In this document: positions 55,210 to 64,000 of the stretch, piece after piece
Layout of the letters: each line of letters starts with the position of its first letter
Numbering within the stretch: the stretch's first letter is position 1
From: Heterodera schachtii
Taxonomy: Eukaryota > Nematoda > Chromadorea > Rhabditida > Heteroderidae
DNA length: 64,000 nt
Assembly: GCA_023374025.1 (NCBI GenBank)
Contig: SIJG01000061.1
Location: 415,853 to 479,852, forward strand
Direction: 5' to 3'
Notes under the pieces: model-generated
The model's database searches: none
What the model was told of the DNA's origin: nothing
The model's input: only the letters and a program-made list of their open reading frames with translations
Made by a program: the position numbers and the translations under genes

Positions 55210-55346
55210 ACTGAGAGAGAGAGAGTGAGGGGATGTGGGAGAGAGAGAAAGAGAGAGGGAGGGAGGGGTGGGAGAGAGAGAAAGAGAGAGGGAGGGAGGG
55301 GGTGGAGAGAGATAGAGAGAGAGAGGGAGGGGGTGAGGAGAGATAG
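55210..55346 (+). repeat. (GA)n-rich microsatellite, left arm (mirror at 58172-58312)
   Basis: GAGAGAGAGAGTGAGG, GAGAGAGGGAGGGAGGGG and similar purine-only units over about 135 bp. The complementary CT tract sits in the right arm. Ser/Leu/Pro- or Arg/Glu-rich frames are artefacts. Confidence 0.85.
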
Positions 55347-55433
55347 AGACAGAATGCGCTGCTTCAAATTCATTTGTCTGATCTTTCGGCACATTAACAG
55401 ATAAGCAAAAAGCAGTAAAATAAACTGCAAAAT

Positions 55434-55772
55434 AGCAAACTTTTAGTTAAATATAATATATTCTTTAAATTTATTAAAATGATAGAAAATTACAAAAATA
55501 ATATTTTATATTAATCGAAATAATTTTAAAAAATCAAAAATATACAGAAAAAAAACATTAAACAAAAAGAAAAGAATAGAAACGTGTCCCGACATTTGCG
55601 GCCCAGACTTTTGCGGCCCCGACATTTGCGGTCCGACATTTGCGCCTTTGTCCAAAATCGAGTTAAAAATAAAGTTTTTTCAATTCCTGATCTCTTGTAT
55701 AGCTTTAAATAAGCGATTGAAAGTGATTATTTCAGATCATTTAGTATTTAAAATTTTTTTGAAAAAATAATA
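55434..55772. mobile_element. ~340-bp insertion in the left palindrome arm
   Basis: Present in the left arm, absent from the right, where AACTGTAAAATTTTCAAAC is continuous. It carries four reiterations of CGACATTTGCGG-type sequence (55590-55648) followed by TTGTCCAAAATCGAGTT, homologous to the arm segment CCCCGACATTTGCGTTTGCG at 57951. It could therefore be a second, related element nested in the arm. Confidence 0.6.
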
Positions 55773-56671
55773 AAATTTTCAAACAACTAGTTATTGATCC
55801 TAATAACCGAAAGACCGTTTTTTCTTAATTTTAATGCTGAATAGACTATCAGGGCTTGAAAAAATTCAACTTTGGGTCCGATTTTGGACATAGGCGCAAA
55901 CGCAAATGTCGGGGCTCCAACTGAAAATTACTAACTTTTTTAATAAACCATTTTTTATTTAACAAAGCCGAAAAATAAAACCGGAAAATAAACAATTAAA
56001 AATTTAAAAAGATGCATTTATTTTTCAATTTGTTTGAATTCATTTTTTTGTCAGGAAAATGAATGTTGGTTGTCTAATTGTGGGGAGTATTTAAAAGACG
56101 GTAAAAATTATATAGCAAATATAGTAGAGCTGCACTGATAAATTCTCTATTTTCACTTTAACCTTTAACCGGTAACGGTACTTACCGCTAATATATTGAG
56201 TGAAATTTTTGAAAAACAAATTTCAATCACCAAAATGCATTAAACTTATTAATTTATTTCATCATATTTACCTATTTTTGGAACTATGCTTTAGTAATTT
56301 GTTTTTATAAATAATTTGTATGTGAGCTAACGTTTCAGTTGTTGATTTTTTATATCAGAATATTTGTATAATTTTTGAGCAATGGATTCTTTGTCAAAAT
56401 TTCGATTTCCTTATTGGACCCTCCCATGGGCTCTCCCACCAAAATTTCCAAAAAAGAAACTTTGCATGATTTTTCCGAAAACCTTATATTATCATTTTTA
56501 GCTCAAAATTTCTAGTCTTGTCATTTTTTGGGACAAAGAATTTCGGAGTATGAGGTATTTTCCGATTGTTTACACCAAAATTAGCAAAAAATGCGATCAC
56601 TGCTTTGAATTTATTTGCACCTGCTAAATGCATTTAAAAAAATTGGGGACCTAAAAAAGGAAAAAAATAAA

Positions 56672-56790
56672 CGGATATTATTTTTTGTTATGGATATGAA
56701 AAAGGCGAACGATTCGTCCGCTTCAAATCCCGGATATCTGGAAAGGCATTTGCCGTCACATTCAAATTGCGTATCAGTTACATTTCTAAA
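56672..56790 (-). other. Possible coding exon in palindrome spacer
   Basis: Minus strand: acceptor TTTAATTTCAG then an open stretch FRNVTDTQFECDGKCLSRYP, GFEADESFAFFISIT, about 39 codons before C|GTTTAT. The two Cys, codon quality and the good acceptor suggest a genuine exon. Its family is not recognised and no partner exon was found. Confidence 0.3.
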
Positions 56791-56972
56791 CTGAAATTAA
56801 AAAAAGCAAAATATTCGAATGATTAACAACGTAAAAAACCCTAACAAAATTTGATAAACTATAAGAAGAACGCACAAAAAAAGAACTCAAAGCCGCTAAA
56901 TTTATGAATGGAGGGTGGAATTTAGGACGAAAAAACTAACTGAATGAATGGATTTTAATTAATTAAAATAAC

Positions 56973-57080
56973 CAGGGCCCTTCGGGCCCTGTGAAAGCGC
57001 CGGGGGCGCTTTCAACGCTGGCTCTAGTGGGAGATATAATTTGGGGCGTGCAAAAAGCATCTATTGGCCGCTAAGCGGTC
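56973..57080. other. Cluster of three GC-rich hairpins
   Basis: Perfect stem CAGGGCCCTTCGGGCCCTG (56973-56991, including a C-UUCG-G tetraloop option), then perfect stem GAAAGCGCCGGGGGCGCTTTC (56993-57013, read in two words: GAAAGCGCC and GGCGCTTTC), then GGCCGCTAAGCGGTC (57066-57080). They sit in the palindrome spacer. Could be structured RNA or transposon sub-terminal repeats. Confidence 0.55.
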
Positions 57081-57169
57081 CTCATAGTTACTTTTATAAG
57101 AGGGCAATTGGGTTTTTTAAATGGTCGGGAATTCCATTAAATTCATTCTTTAAACTATGACTTTTAATA

Positions 57170-57465
57170 AGAAATCACTGACTCTTTCTTTTCATATTTC
57201 TCTTCCTTTTACTGTTTCTTTTTCTTTCTCTTTTCCTCCCTCTTCTCTTTCCCTTTATACTTCTCTCTCTCTCTCTCTCTTTTCTCTTCATCTTCCCCTT
57301 CGCCTTTCTTCACCTCTCTCTCTTTCTCTTCCGTTTCTCCTCCTCTCTCTCTCTTCCTGTTCCTATTTCAGTTCTGCTTTTTCTTTTCCTTTTCATTTAA
57401 TTCCTTGATCTTCTCTTCGTTTTTCTCCTTCTCTCTCTCTTCCTCTTCCAATCCTGTCCCTCATT
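57170..57465 (+). repeat. Polypyrimidine tract
   Basis: About 290 bp nearly all C and T on the plus strand, with CTCTCTCTCT and TTTTCTTTTCC runs. The 83-codon Ser/Leu/Phe-rich frame is compositional. Confidence 0.8.
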
Positions 57466-58532
57466 TTTGACAAAGAATCCATTGCTCAAAAATTATACAA
57501 ATATTCTGATATAAAAAATCAACAACTGAAACGTTAGCTCACATACAAATTATTTATAAAAACAAATTACTAAAGCATAGTTCCAAAAATAGGTAAATAT
57601 GATGAAATAAATTAATAAGTTTAATGCATTTTGGTGATTGAAATTTGTTTTTCAAAAATTTCACTCAATATATTAGCGGTAAGTACCGTTACCGGTTAAA
57701 GGTTAAAGTGAAAATATAGAATTTATCAGTGCAGCTCTACTATATTTGCTATATAATTTTTACCGTCTTTTAAATACTCCCCACAATTAGACAACCAACA
57801 TTCATTTTCCTGACAAAAAAATGAATTCAATCAAATTGAAAAATAAATGCATCTTTTTAAATTTTTAATTGTTTATTTTCCGGTTTTATTTTTCGGCTTT
57901 GTTAAATAAAAAATGGTTTATTAAAAAAGTTAGTAATTTTCAGTTGGAGCCCCGACATTTGCGTTTGCGCCTATGTCCAAAATCGGACCCAAAGTTGAAT
58001 TTTTTCAAGCCCTGATAGTCTATTCAGCATTAAAATTAAGAAAAAACGGTCTTTCGGTTATTAGGATCAATAACTAGTTGTTTGAAAATTTTACAGTTTA
58101 TTTTACTGCTTTTTGCTTATCTGTTAATGTGCCGAAAGATCAGACAAATGAATTTGAAGCAGCGCATTCTGTCTCTATCTCTCCTCACCCCCTCCCTCTC
58201 TCTCTCTATCTCTCTCCACCCCCTCCCTCCCTCTCTCTTTCTCTCTCTCCCACCCCTCCCTCCCTCTCTCTTTCTCTCTCTCCCACATCCCCTCACTCTC
58301 TCTCTCTCAGTCAATACAAAACGACGCGAAGGAAAACGACGGACGAACAAAAAAAGGCAGCAGCATCAATTATTGAAGCAAAATTTTTTTCCTTCTTTTC
58401 ATCGATTTGCCCAATTTATTTCACTTTTAATGGTTTTAATTTTTGACATTGATGAGAATATTTTTTTTCTTAAATATTAAAAAATTTTCAATGAATCGCC
58501 TTTAAAGAAAATTTAAGTGAACTATTCTTAAC

Positions 58533-59370
58533 GGTGCTGGGGTGTTAGTAAAAACCATCAAATGGAAAATTTTGGACTGAAATTGGGTATTCATAATTTC
58601 ACATAAAATAAACCAAATTTAAAATATCTTTCGATAGCCATATGTATTTTCGATTATTCTAAAAATTATTTTAAAAATTCATTAAGTTTCAAAAATTATA
58701 ACCTGAGAACAAAAAACCAAGTTTGGTAATTGTGCAGTTTGTCCCCCCCCCCACTCTTACGAAAAAAAAATTTAAAAAAGCGTCAACAACGCCTTTCCTG
58801 GGATTTTCGGGGTCGCTGACCACGAATATCACATCCATTTTGACTATTTCTAGCCCCGGATCCGAACTCGAACAAAAACCGAAAATTTAAAATTTTTGAG
58901 TTTCATATTTTTGTTCAAATTTTCTTTAAATACACCGAAAATAAGTGCTCATCAATGCTTCAATAAAACATCATTTAAACTATTTTTAGACTAAAAATAT
59001 GAAACTCGGAAATTTTGAGTCCTCGACTTTTTTTCTGGTTTGGGTGGGTCCGGGGTTCGAACTTAGTCAAAATGGATGTCATATTTGTGGTCAGCGACCC
59101 TGAAAATCCCAGAAAAGGCGCTGTTGACGCGTTTTTAATTTTAATTTTTGTTCGTAAAAGGGGCGGGGGACAAACTGCACTATTACCCCAAGTTTTTTAA
59201 CATTTTTAGTCATAACTTTCTTGAAAGTTAACGAAAATTTTTGAACTTTGTAGGATAATGAAAACACTTAGGCCATCGAGTATATCAATAATAAAAAATT
59301 TGTTGCTTTTGAGCAAAGTTATATCAAAAAAATATTTTCATTTGATGGTTTTTACTAACGTCATAGCACC
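58533..59370. mobile_element. 838-bp palindromic MITE with ~400-bp arms and TCTTAAC duplication
   Basis: Ends: GGTGCTGGGGTGTTAGTAAA at left, TTTACTAACGTCATAGCACC at right. The 7-bp flank TCTTAAC is duplicated (58526-58532, 59371-59377). The arms pair over most of their length: GGGATTTTCGGGGTCGCTGA / TCAGCGACCCTGAAAATCCC, ACATCCATTTTGACTA / CTAAGTCAAAATGGATGTCA-type, CCCCGGATCC / GGTCCGGGG. Only ~50 bp of loop remain in the middle. No transposase. A related end occurs at 21478-21576. Confidence 0.88.
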
Positions 59371-59377
59371 TCTTAAC

Positions 59378-62300
59378 TAAGGAAAAAATGTATAAAATTT
59401 CATTAACCCAAAGGGAAAAATCAATATAAATGTCTTAAATAAACAAATTTAATCATAATTATTTGTATGGATAAATAGACAATTTATATAACATATACAG
59501 ATTAAAAATAAAATACTTTAAAAAATTAAGACAAAAATATAAACAAAAATTAAGAGATAAAATAATATTTTTTTTTGCAGCGTTATCTTAAAATAAACCA
59601 AAAAAAATTTTCCCTTTAAATAATCTTTTTGCCTTAGAAAGAGTTTCATGAAAAATTTTTTTATACAATAAAAATCCTTTAATAATAAAAATAAATAATA
59701 AATCTATTAAAATATAAATAACTTAAAAAAGAATTATGCACTAATGCATAAAAGTATTTATAATATGTGAATAAAATTCTATTTTCAACATGAGAAAAAA
59801 ATACATTAAAAAATAGCTTTAAATAATTTTTTAAATATAAACAAAAAACCAAAAGATTCCATTTTTTATAAAGATGAATACTTTAAAACTAAAAATTTTT
59901 AACATAAAAAGAAATAAACAATTTGTAAAAAATTTAATACTAATGTATCTGGGTTTTCGTTATTTAAACTAAATAGAGAAAAAATCAAATTATTACTCTG
60001 AAATAGAGAAATAAAAAATATTAAATAAATAAATTATCAATTAAACTCACCTGTAATTAGACAGTTAAGAAAACAGTGTCGAAATTGATATTTGAAAAGC
60101 GAAGTGTATTATTAATTATAAGATGCGACAAGGTGTTCGAAATAGTATTTTAATATGAAAAATATTATATCTGATAAAATATAAAACCTTCACGATAAAA
60201 ATTTAATTTGAATATACTTCAAATAATTGTGTTGCATTCTTAAATTTGAACAACTTTAATACCGAAATTACCAATAATTATAAAGCTTTCTCAATTAATA
60301 TAAACAAATCAAACCTTTAATAAACAACTAATATATAAATTATTAAAAAAATATTTTGTTAATATAACATTATATATATAGAAAATGAATATTATTTAAT
60401 TTAATTTTCTCATATGCCCTAATTTAATAAAGTGAATTAATTTATATCCAAATTTTATTTTAATTAATTGAAATACTTCATGGATTTTTATATATATAAT
60501 TCTTTTATAAAACAATTTAAAAATAATAAAATAATATTTATCTACATAAAGCTATCCGTCAAATTTAATTAATTTAAGTAATATTATTTGCCAAACATTG
60601 CTAATCAAAGAATGTAAATCTTGCAAATGTATTTAAGTGGCATAAAATTTATTAATAAATAGCAGAAGTGATATGAGTCTCAAAGACAGATGAGGCTTAC
60701 AATTAATCATTCTGTGAAAATAAATCACACAAAATGTCTAAATTATATTTTTTTATTATTGAGAAAATATTAAATTAATTATCTCGTTTTCTTAAGACTA
60801 ATAAATGTAAATATTAAAATATTCATTAAACCCCACAAAAACTTTCGGTGATATAAAAGTTAAAAAATTTATGCACTTCTTCAGTAAATGATAAATAATT
60901 TCTTCAGAGAATTTTTGTGCCAATTTAAATTATAATCAGCAAAAATTAAAAAACGGATGCCAATATTACCTCGTTAAGTGGGTTGGGTATCGAAACAAGG
61001 AATTTTAATGTCAAACATCATCTTTCAAATAAATATAAATATGTCCAAATTTAAAAAAATATTTAAATATATTGATCGTAAAGTTATAAAAACATTTTAC
61101 TCTGATAAATTATTTAAAATGTAAATGATGAGATAAAACTAAAAGTAAAATTGATGAGAAAACAATTTTATAAATTCATATAACATTTATACAAAAACTT
61201 TAAATAAGTCAAATAGAAATACTTTTAAATTCGAAGAGACTGCATAAATTTATAAAGATAAAATGAAAAGCTTTCTAGCATAAACTACATAAAAAACTAT
61301 TAAATTATTTTATAAAAAAAGCTTAGATTAATACCTAAAATTGTATTTTCAACATTCATTAGATAAAATGTTGTGTGTGACTGAAATCCTTAAGAAAATT
61401 TATGTATATGAAAAATTAAAACAAAATTGACCCACTCATTTTCTGGGGCCCAAACGCAAAAATATTGGTCAAACCCATGAAAAATTATTAATTAAAAAAA
61501 ATTGTTCTAAAGGTGTATCTTCATTCGTTATGGCAATTCGGCATAAAAAATTCGAAAATAAAATAATTAAATTTTTAAATTTGCAAGCTTGTAGACTTTT
61601 ATAAATTTGGTAAAATTTTATTTATTCAAAAGGAACATGAAAAAACTCGAAAATTTCAGGATTTTCATAATTTTTAAAATTAATCTGCAAAATACTATAC
61701 TTTGGTAATTTTTGTTTTTAAAAATAAATTAAAGGAATGAAAAATTCCAATAATTTTTTTTATAAACTGCCCCTTTTAGTTGAACACTTAATTTTAAATT
61801 TGCTTAAATTTGCAAGATTGAACACTTTTATAAATTAAGTAAAGTTTAATTTATTTAAAAAAATATATATAAAAAAACTCAGATTTCATTACTTAAAACA
61901 ATTTAAAATTATGAAAAAATTTTTTATCAATGGGCTTTAAGAGATGTGAATTTGAGCTCGATATGAAAATTACTAATGGAAGAATTAATGAAAATTAATC
62001 TCACAAGATGCAAGTTTTAAAAGCAATTTGATAATTTACGTTACGTTTCAAAAGGATTATTCAGAAAAAAAGTTAAATAGCTTTTTTTAATAAAAATATT
62101 ATGATTGAATAAATGTTTAAAGAAAAAATATAGAATTTAAATTTATCCAATAAATGCATTCAACCCATTAAAAGAAATATTTTAAAATAATCTGCTTACT
62201 CAATTGATTTTATACGGATATACTTAAATAAGAGGAAAAAAACTTTAAAACTTTAAATCTTTAGAAATATTATATTTAAAAGAAATAAAAATAAAGAATC

Positions 62301-62454
62301 CAAGATTTCATATTGAATTATATTTCTTTAATAATAAATACATTTAATAATAAATTTACATTCAATGAGACTCATATATTTAAAAAATATCAAAAACGAT
62401 TGTTAAAGTTAATAAAATTAAATGAAGAAATATGGTAAAACATCTATTATACAT
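59378..62454. other. A-rich gene desert
   Basis: About 3 kb, plus strand A-rich. No gene or RNA recognised. Confidence 0.6.
61815..62040 (+). repeat. Dispersed ~215-bp repeat, copy 1 (copy 2 at 63046-63255)
   Basis: TTTAAGAGATGTGAATTTGA, GAAAATTAATCTCACAAGAT and GCAAGTTTTAAAAGCAATTT recur at 63046-63255 with about 10-15% differences by eye. A shorter related piece is at about 61590-61680. Non-coding. Confidence 0.75.
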
Positions 62455-62455
62455 A

Positions 62456-62547
<92 letters not shown>
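62456..62547. repeat. (TA)n microsatellite
   Basis: About 45 uninterrupted TA dinucleotides. The Tyr/Ile-repeat frame is an artefact. Confidence 0.97.
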
Positions 62548-62742
62548 TCTAAAGACAAACATAATTAAAAAGGATTAAAAGACCTCATAAAAGTTATTAG
62601 ATAACATTTTTTATTTTTTTTCTCTTAAAATTATACGAGAAACCAATAAAAAATATTAAAAAATGTTTTTTAAATTTGATCAAAGTGCCGAGTTTTTGTA
62701 TTTTTTTAATCTTAGTACTCAATCTCATGTGAGTGAATAAAT

Positions 62743-62850
62743 ATACCGTATTTCCTGAAATATAGCCCCCGGGGGTTTTATTTTTCAATCGCCCCTCGAA
62801 AGGGGTGCTTTATTTTAGGGGGGGGGCTTTATTTTTCAACACTCATTTTT
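62743..62850. repeat. ACCGTATTTCCTGAAATATAGCCCCC element fragment
   Basis: The end TACCGTATTTCC followed by GCCCCCGGGGG and internal repeats TTTTATTTTTCAATCGCCCC and GGCTTTATTTTTCAAC, plus a G9 run. The ACCGTATTT terminus resembles ends of a MITE group I recall from several invertebrates. No partner arm found within 500 bp. Confidence 0.5.
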
Positions 62851-63045
62851 GCAAAATCAACAAAAAAAATACGTAGGTAGGTATTTTTTTTTGTAAAATT
62901 GAAAAAACTCATTATAAAACAATATGCCTATGTTTAATTTATTAATTTTTTTTTTATCTTCAAATCATCACATTTAAAAATGTAATAATTTACCAAATAA
63001 TATATTTTTGTTGGTTTAAGTATTTTTGAAAATCATTTGAAAGTT

Positions 63046-63255
63046 TTTACATTTATAAATTCGGTTAAATTTTATTTATTAAAAAGGAATATAAAAATTC
63101 AAATTTCAGATTACTTAAAACAATTCGAAATAATAAAATTATCAGTCGGCGTTTAAGAGATGTAAATTTGAGTTCGTTATGAAAATTTATAATGGAAGCA
63201 TTAGTGAAAATTAATCTCATAAGATGCAAGTTTTAAAAGCAATTTCATAATTTAA
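63046..63255 (+). repeat. Dispersed ~215-bp repeat, copy 2
   Basis: Homologous to 61815-62040 (see that entry). Confidence 0.75.
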
Positions 63256-64000
63256 AATTCGGTGTAAACTGAATCAAAATTAAAAGATTGTATTAAAGAA
63301 TATTTAAAGATTCTTTCAATATTGGAATGTAAATATCTCAATAAAAATTATCCAACATTTTCAATGAAGCTTCACTACGTCACTACGGTTAATACATTAA
63401 ATTCAGTATTCAAGAATTCTTTATTTTTTTTAAATTTTTACTAAATATTTTAGAATCTTTAAATATAATTAAAATATTAGAAAATATGGAACTCCTTAAA
63501 TTAAAATATGATCAAGGTCTCTTCGCAAGAAATTTTTATTAAAGTGCTTCTTCCCGACAAAAGTTATTGAAGCATATACAATAGTTTCGCCTCGACCAAG
63601 TTTTGAAACAATAAATACAAAAACAAAAAAGCAAATAGCGTGATAATTTTAACCAAAACAGAATTTGAATGGAGATAAATGATTCAGTCAGTATATGCTA
63701 TAATATAAACCGCTATAATGAATATATAAATTATATTTATAAAAAAACCATCATCTAAAGTAGCATTAAAAAATATTTTACATTGGAACATAAAAACTGG
63801 TATTTTTTGTTTTGAAAAATTGTTGAAAATAAAACCCACAAGGACTTTATTAGGAAATACGATATTGTCAAAAGCAAAAGTTTTAAATAACACATTTACT
63901 TACTGTTAAAAATCATCAAAGTAAAACTTTCGATAAAAAATTATTTATTCTAACACTGATTAATAGTATATTTAAATTCTTTAAAATACAAAAAGTAAAA
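63256..64000. other. AT-rich DNA
   Basis: No gene or element recognised up to the window edge. Confidence 0.55.

Larger units (their letters stand above)
54999..58514. mobile_element. ~3.5-kb near-perfect palindrome (foldback element)
   Basis: Left arm about 54999-56398 and right arm about 57466-58514 are reverse complements. Matching landmarks are AAGACGATTCATTGAAAATT / AATTTTCAATGAATCGCC, the (GA)n/(CT)n microsatellite, CGGTCTTTCGGTTATTAGGA, GGGTCCGATTTTGGACATAG, the GTTACCGGTTAAAGG block and CAATGGATTCTTTGTCA / TGACAAAGAATCCATTG. The arms differ at only scattered sites, so they arose or were homogenised recently. The left arm has a ~340-bp extra segment (about 55434-55772). A ~1.07-kb unique spacer separates the arms. 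The 77-codon (GA)n frame is identical in both arms but is low-complexity and not a gene. Confidence 0.85.

Noticed and set aside
55015..55430. Overlapping Ser/Leu/Pro-rich frames of 85-132 codons, mirrored at 58078-58480
   Set aside because: They translate the (GA)n/(CT)n microsatellite in the palindrome arms; both arms and several frames are open, as expected from composition.
57157..57408. 83-codon Ser/Leu/Phe-rich frame
   Set aside because: Polypyrimidine tract; compositional.
62380..62562. Tyr-Ile repeat frame
   Set aside because: Translation of (TA)n.
1..64000. CRISPR arrays, bacterial operons, rRNA genes, spliced-leader RNA
   Set aside because: No regular spacer-repeat arrays, Shine-Dalgarno gene strings, rRNA blocks or SL consensus were seen; the content is eukaryotic.

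Overview
The window reads as nuclear DNA of an AT-rich nematode, most likely a plant-parasitic tylenchid (root-knot or cyst nematode relatives). By eye the DNA is roughly 20-25% G+C. Coding remnants are broken by very short introns (36-50 nt) with GT..AG ends. The recognisable gene families are nematode-like: an F-box-like family gene of the kind I recall from cyst/root-knot genomes, a SPRY domain, small helix-turn-helix genes, a nuclear hormone receptor and secreted small proteins. Species assignment is inference. Gene density is very low and many loci are broken, so this looks like a transposon-laden, heterochromatin-like or gene-graveyard region.

Layout. 1-1948: 3' half of a protein-primed type family B DNA polymerase (Polinton/Maverick or linear-plasmid class), with eight ~40-nt introns, frameshifts, a stop, and a 475-bp MITE sitting in the motif C exon with a perfect 8-bp target duplication. 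2-13 kb: AT-rich desert with MITEs and one degenerate tRNA-like sequence. 13.0-15.6 kb: a 5'-truncated CR1-like LINE with an almost intact reverse transcriptase. 16.7-22.8 kb: GC-rich repeat islands, palindromic MITEs and poly-G tracts. 22.98-24.93 kb: the most interesting intact-looking gene, a signal peptide exon followed by two homologous armadillo/importin-alpha-like exons. 26-33.5 kb (mostly minus strand): tandem helix-turn-helix copies, a secreted small protein with a Cys-rich exon downstream, unassigned remnants, a BED zinc-finger gene with a repeat at its 5' end, and a 241-residue secreted Asn-rich protein. 35.1-36.2 kb: decayed nuclear hormone receptor, followed by a 639-bp hAT-type MITE with a perfect 8-bp duplication. 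37.4-38.5 kb: F-box-like gene in three exons. 39-47 kb: gene desert with strand-biased A/T blocks. 47.08-48.47 kb: 3' half of a fatty-acid transport protein / very-long-chain acyl-CoA synthetase, decayed. 49.5 kb: small one-TM protein. 51.2-52.4 kb: GC-rich element with duplicated tRNA-like heads between inverted arms. 52.9-53.4 kb: SPRY fragment. 54.3-59.4 kb: a dense array of inverted-repeat elements including a ~3.5-kb near-perfect palindrome. 59.4-64 kb: A-rich desert with (TA)n and dispersed repeats.

No operon-like or cooperating gene system is evident. What unites the window is invasion by non-autonomous inverted-repeat elements, including an apparently unnamed GC-hairpin family with about ten copies spread across it, and a set of secreted-protein candidates lying among them. 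No CRISPR, bacterial operon, rRNA or spliced-leader sequence was seen.
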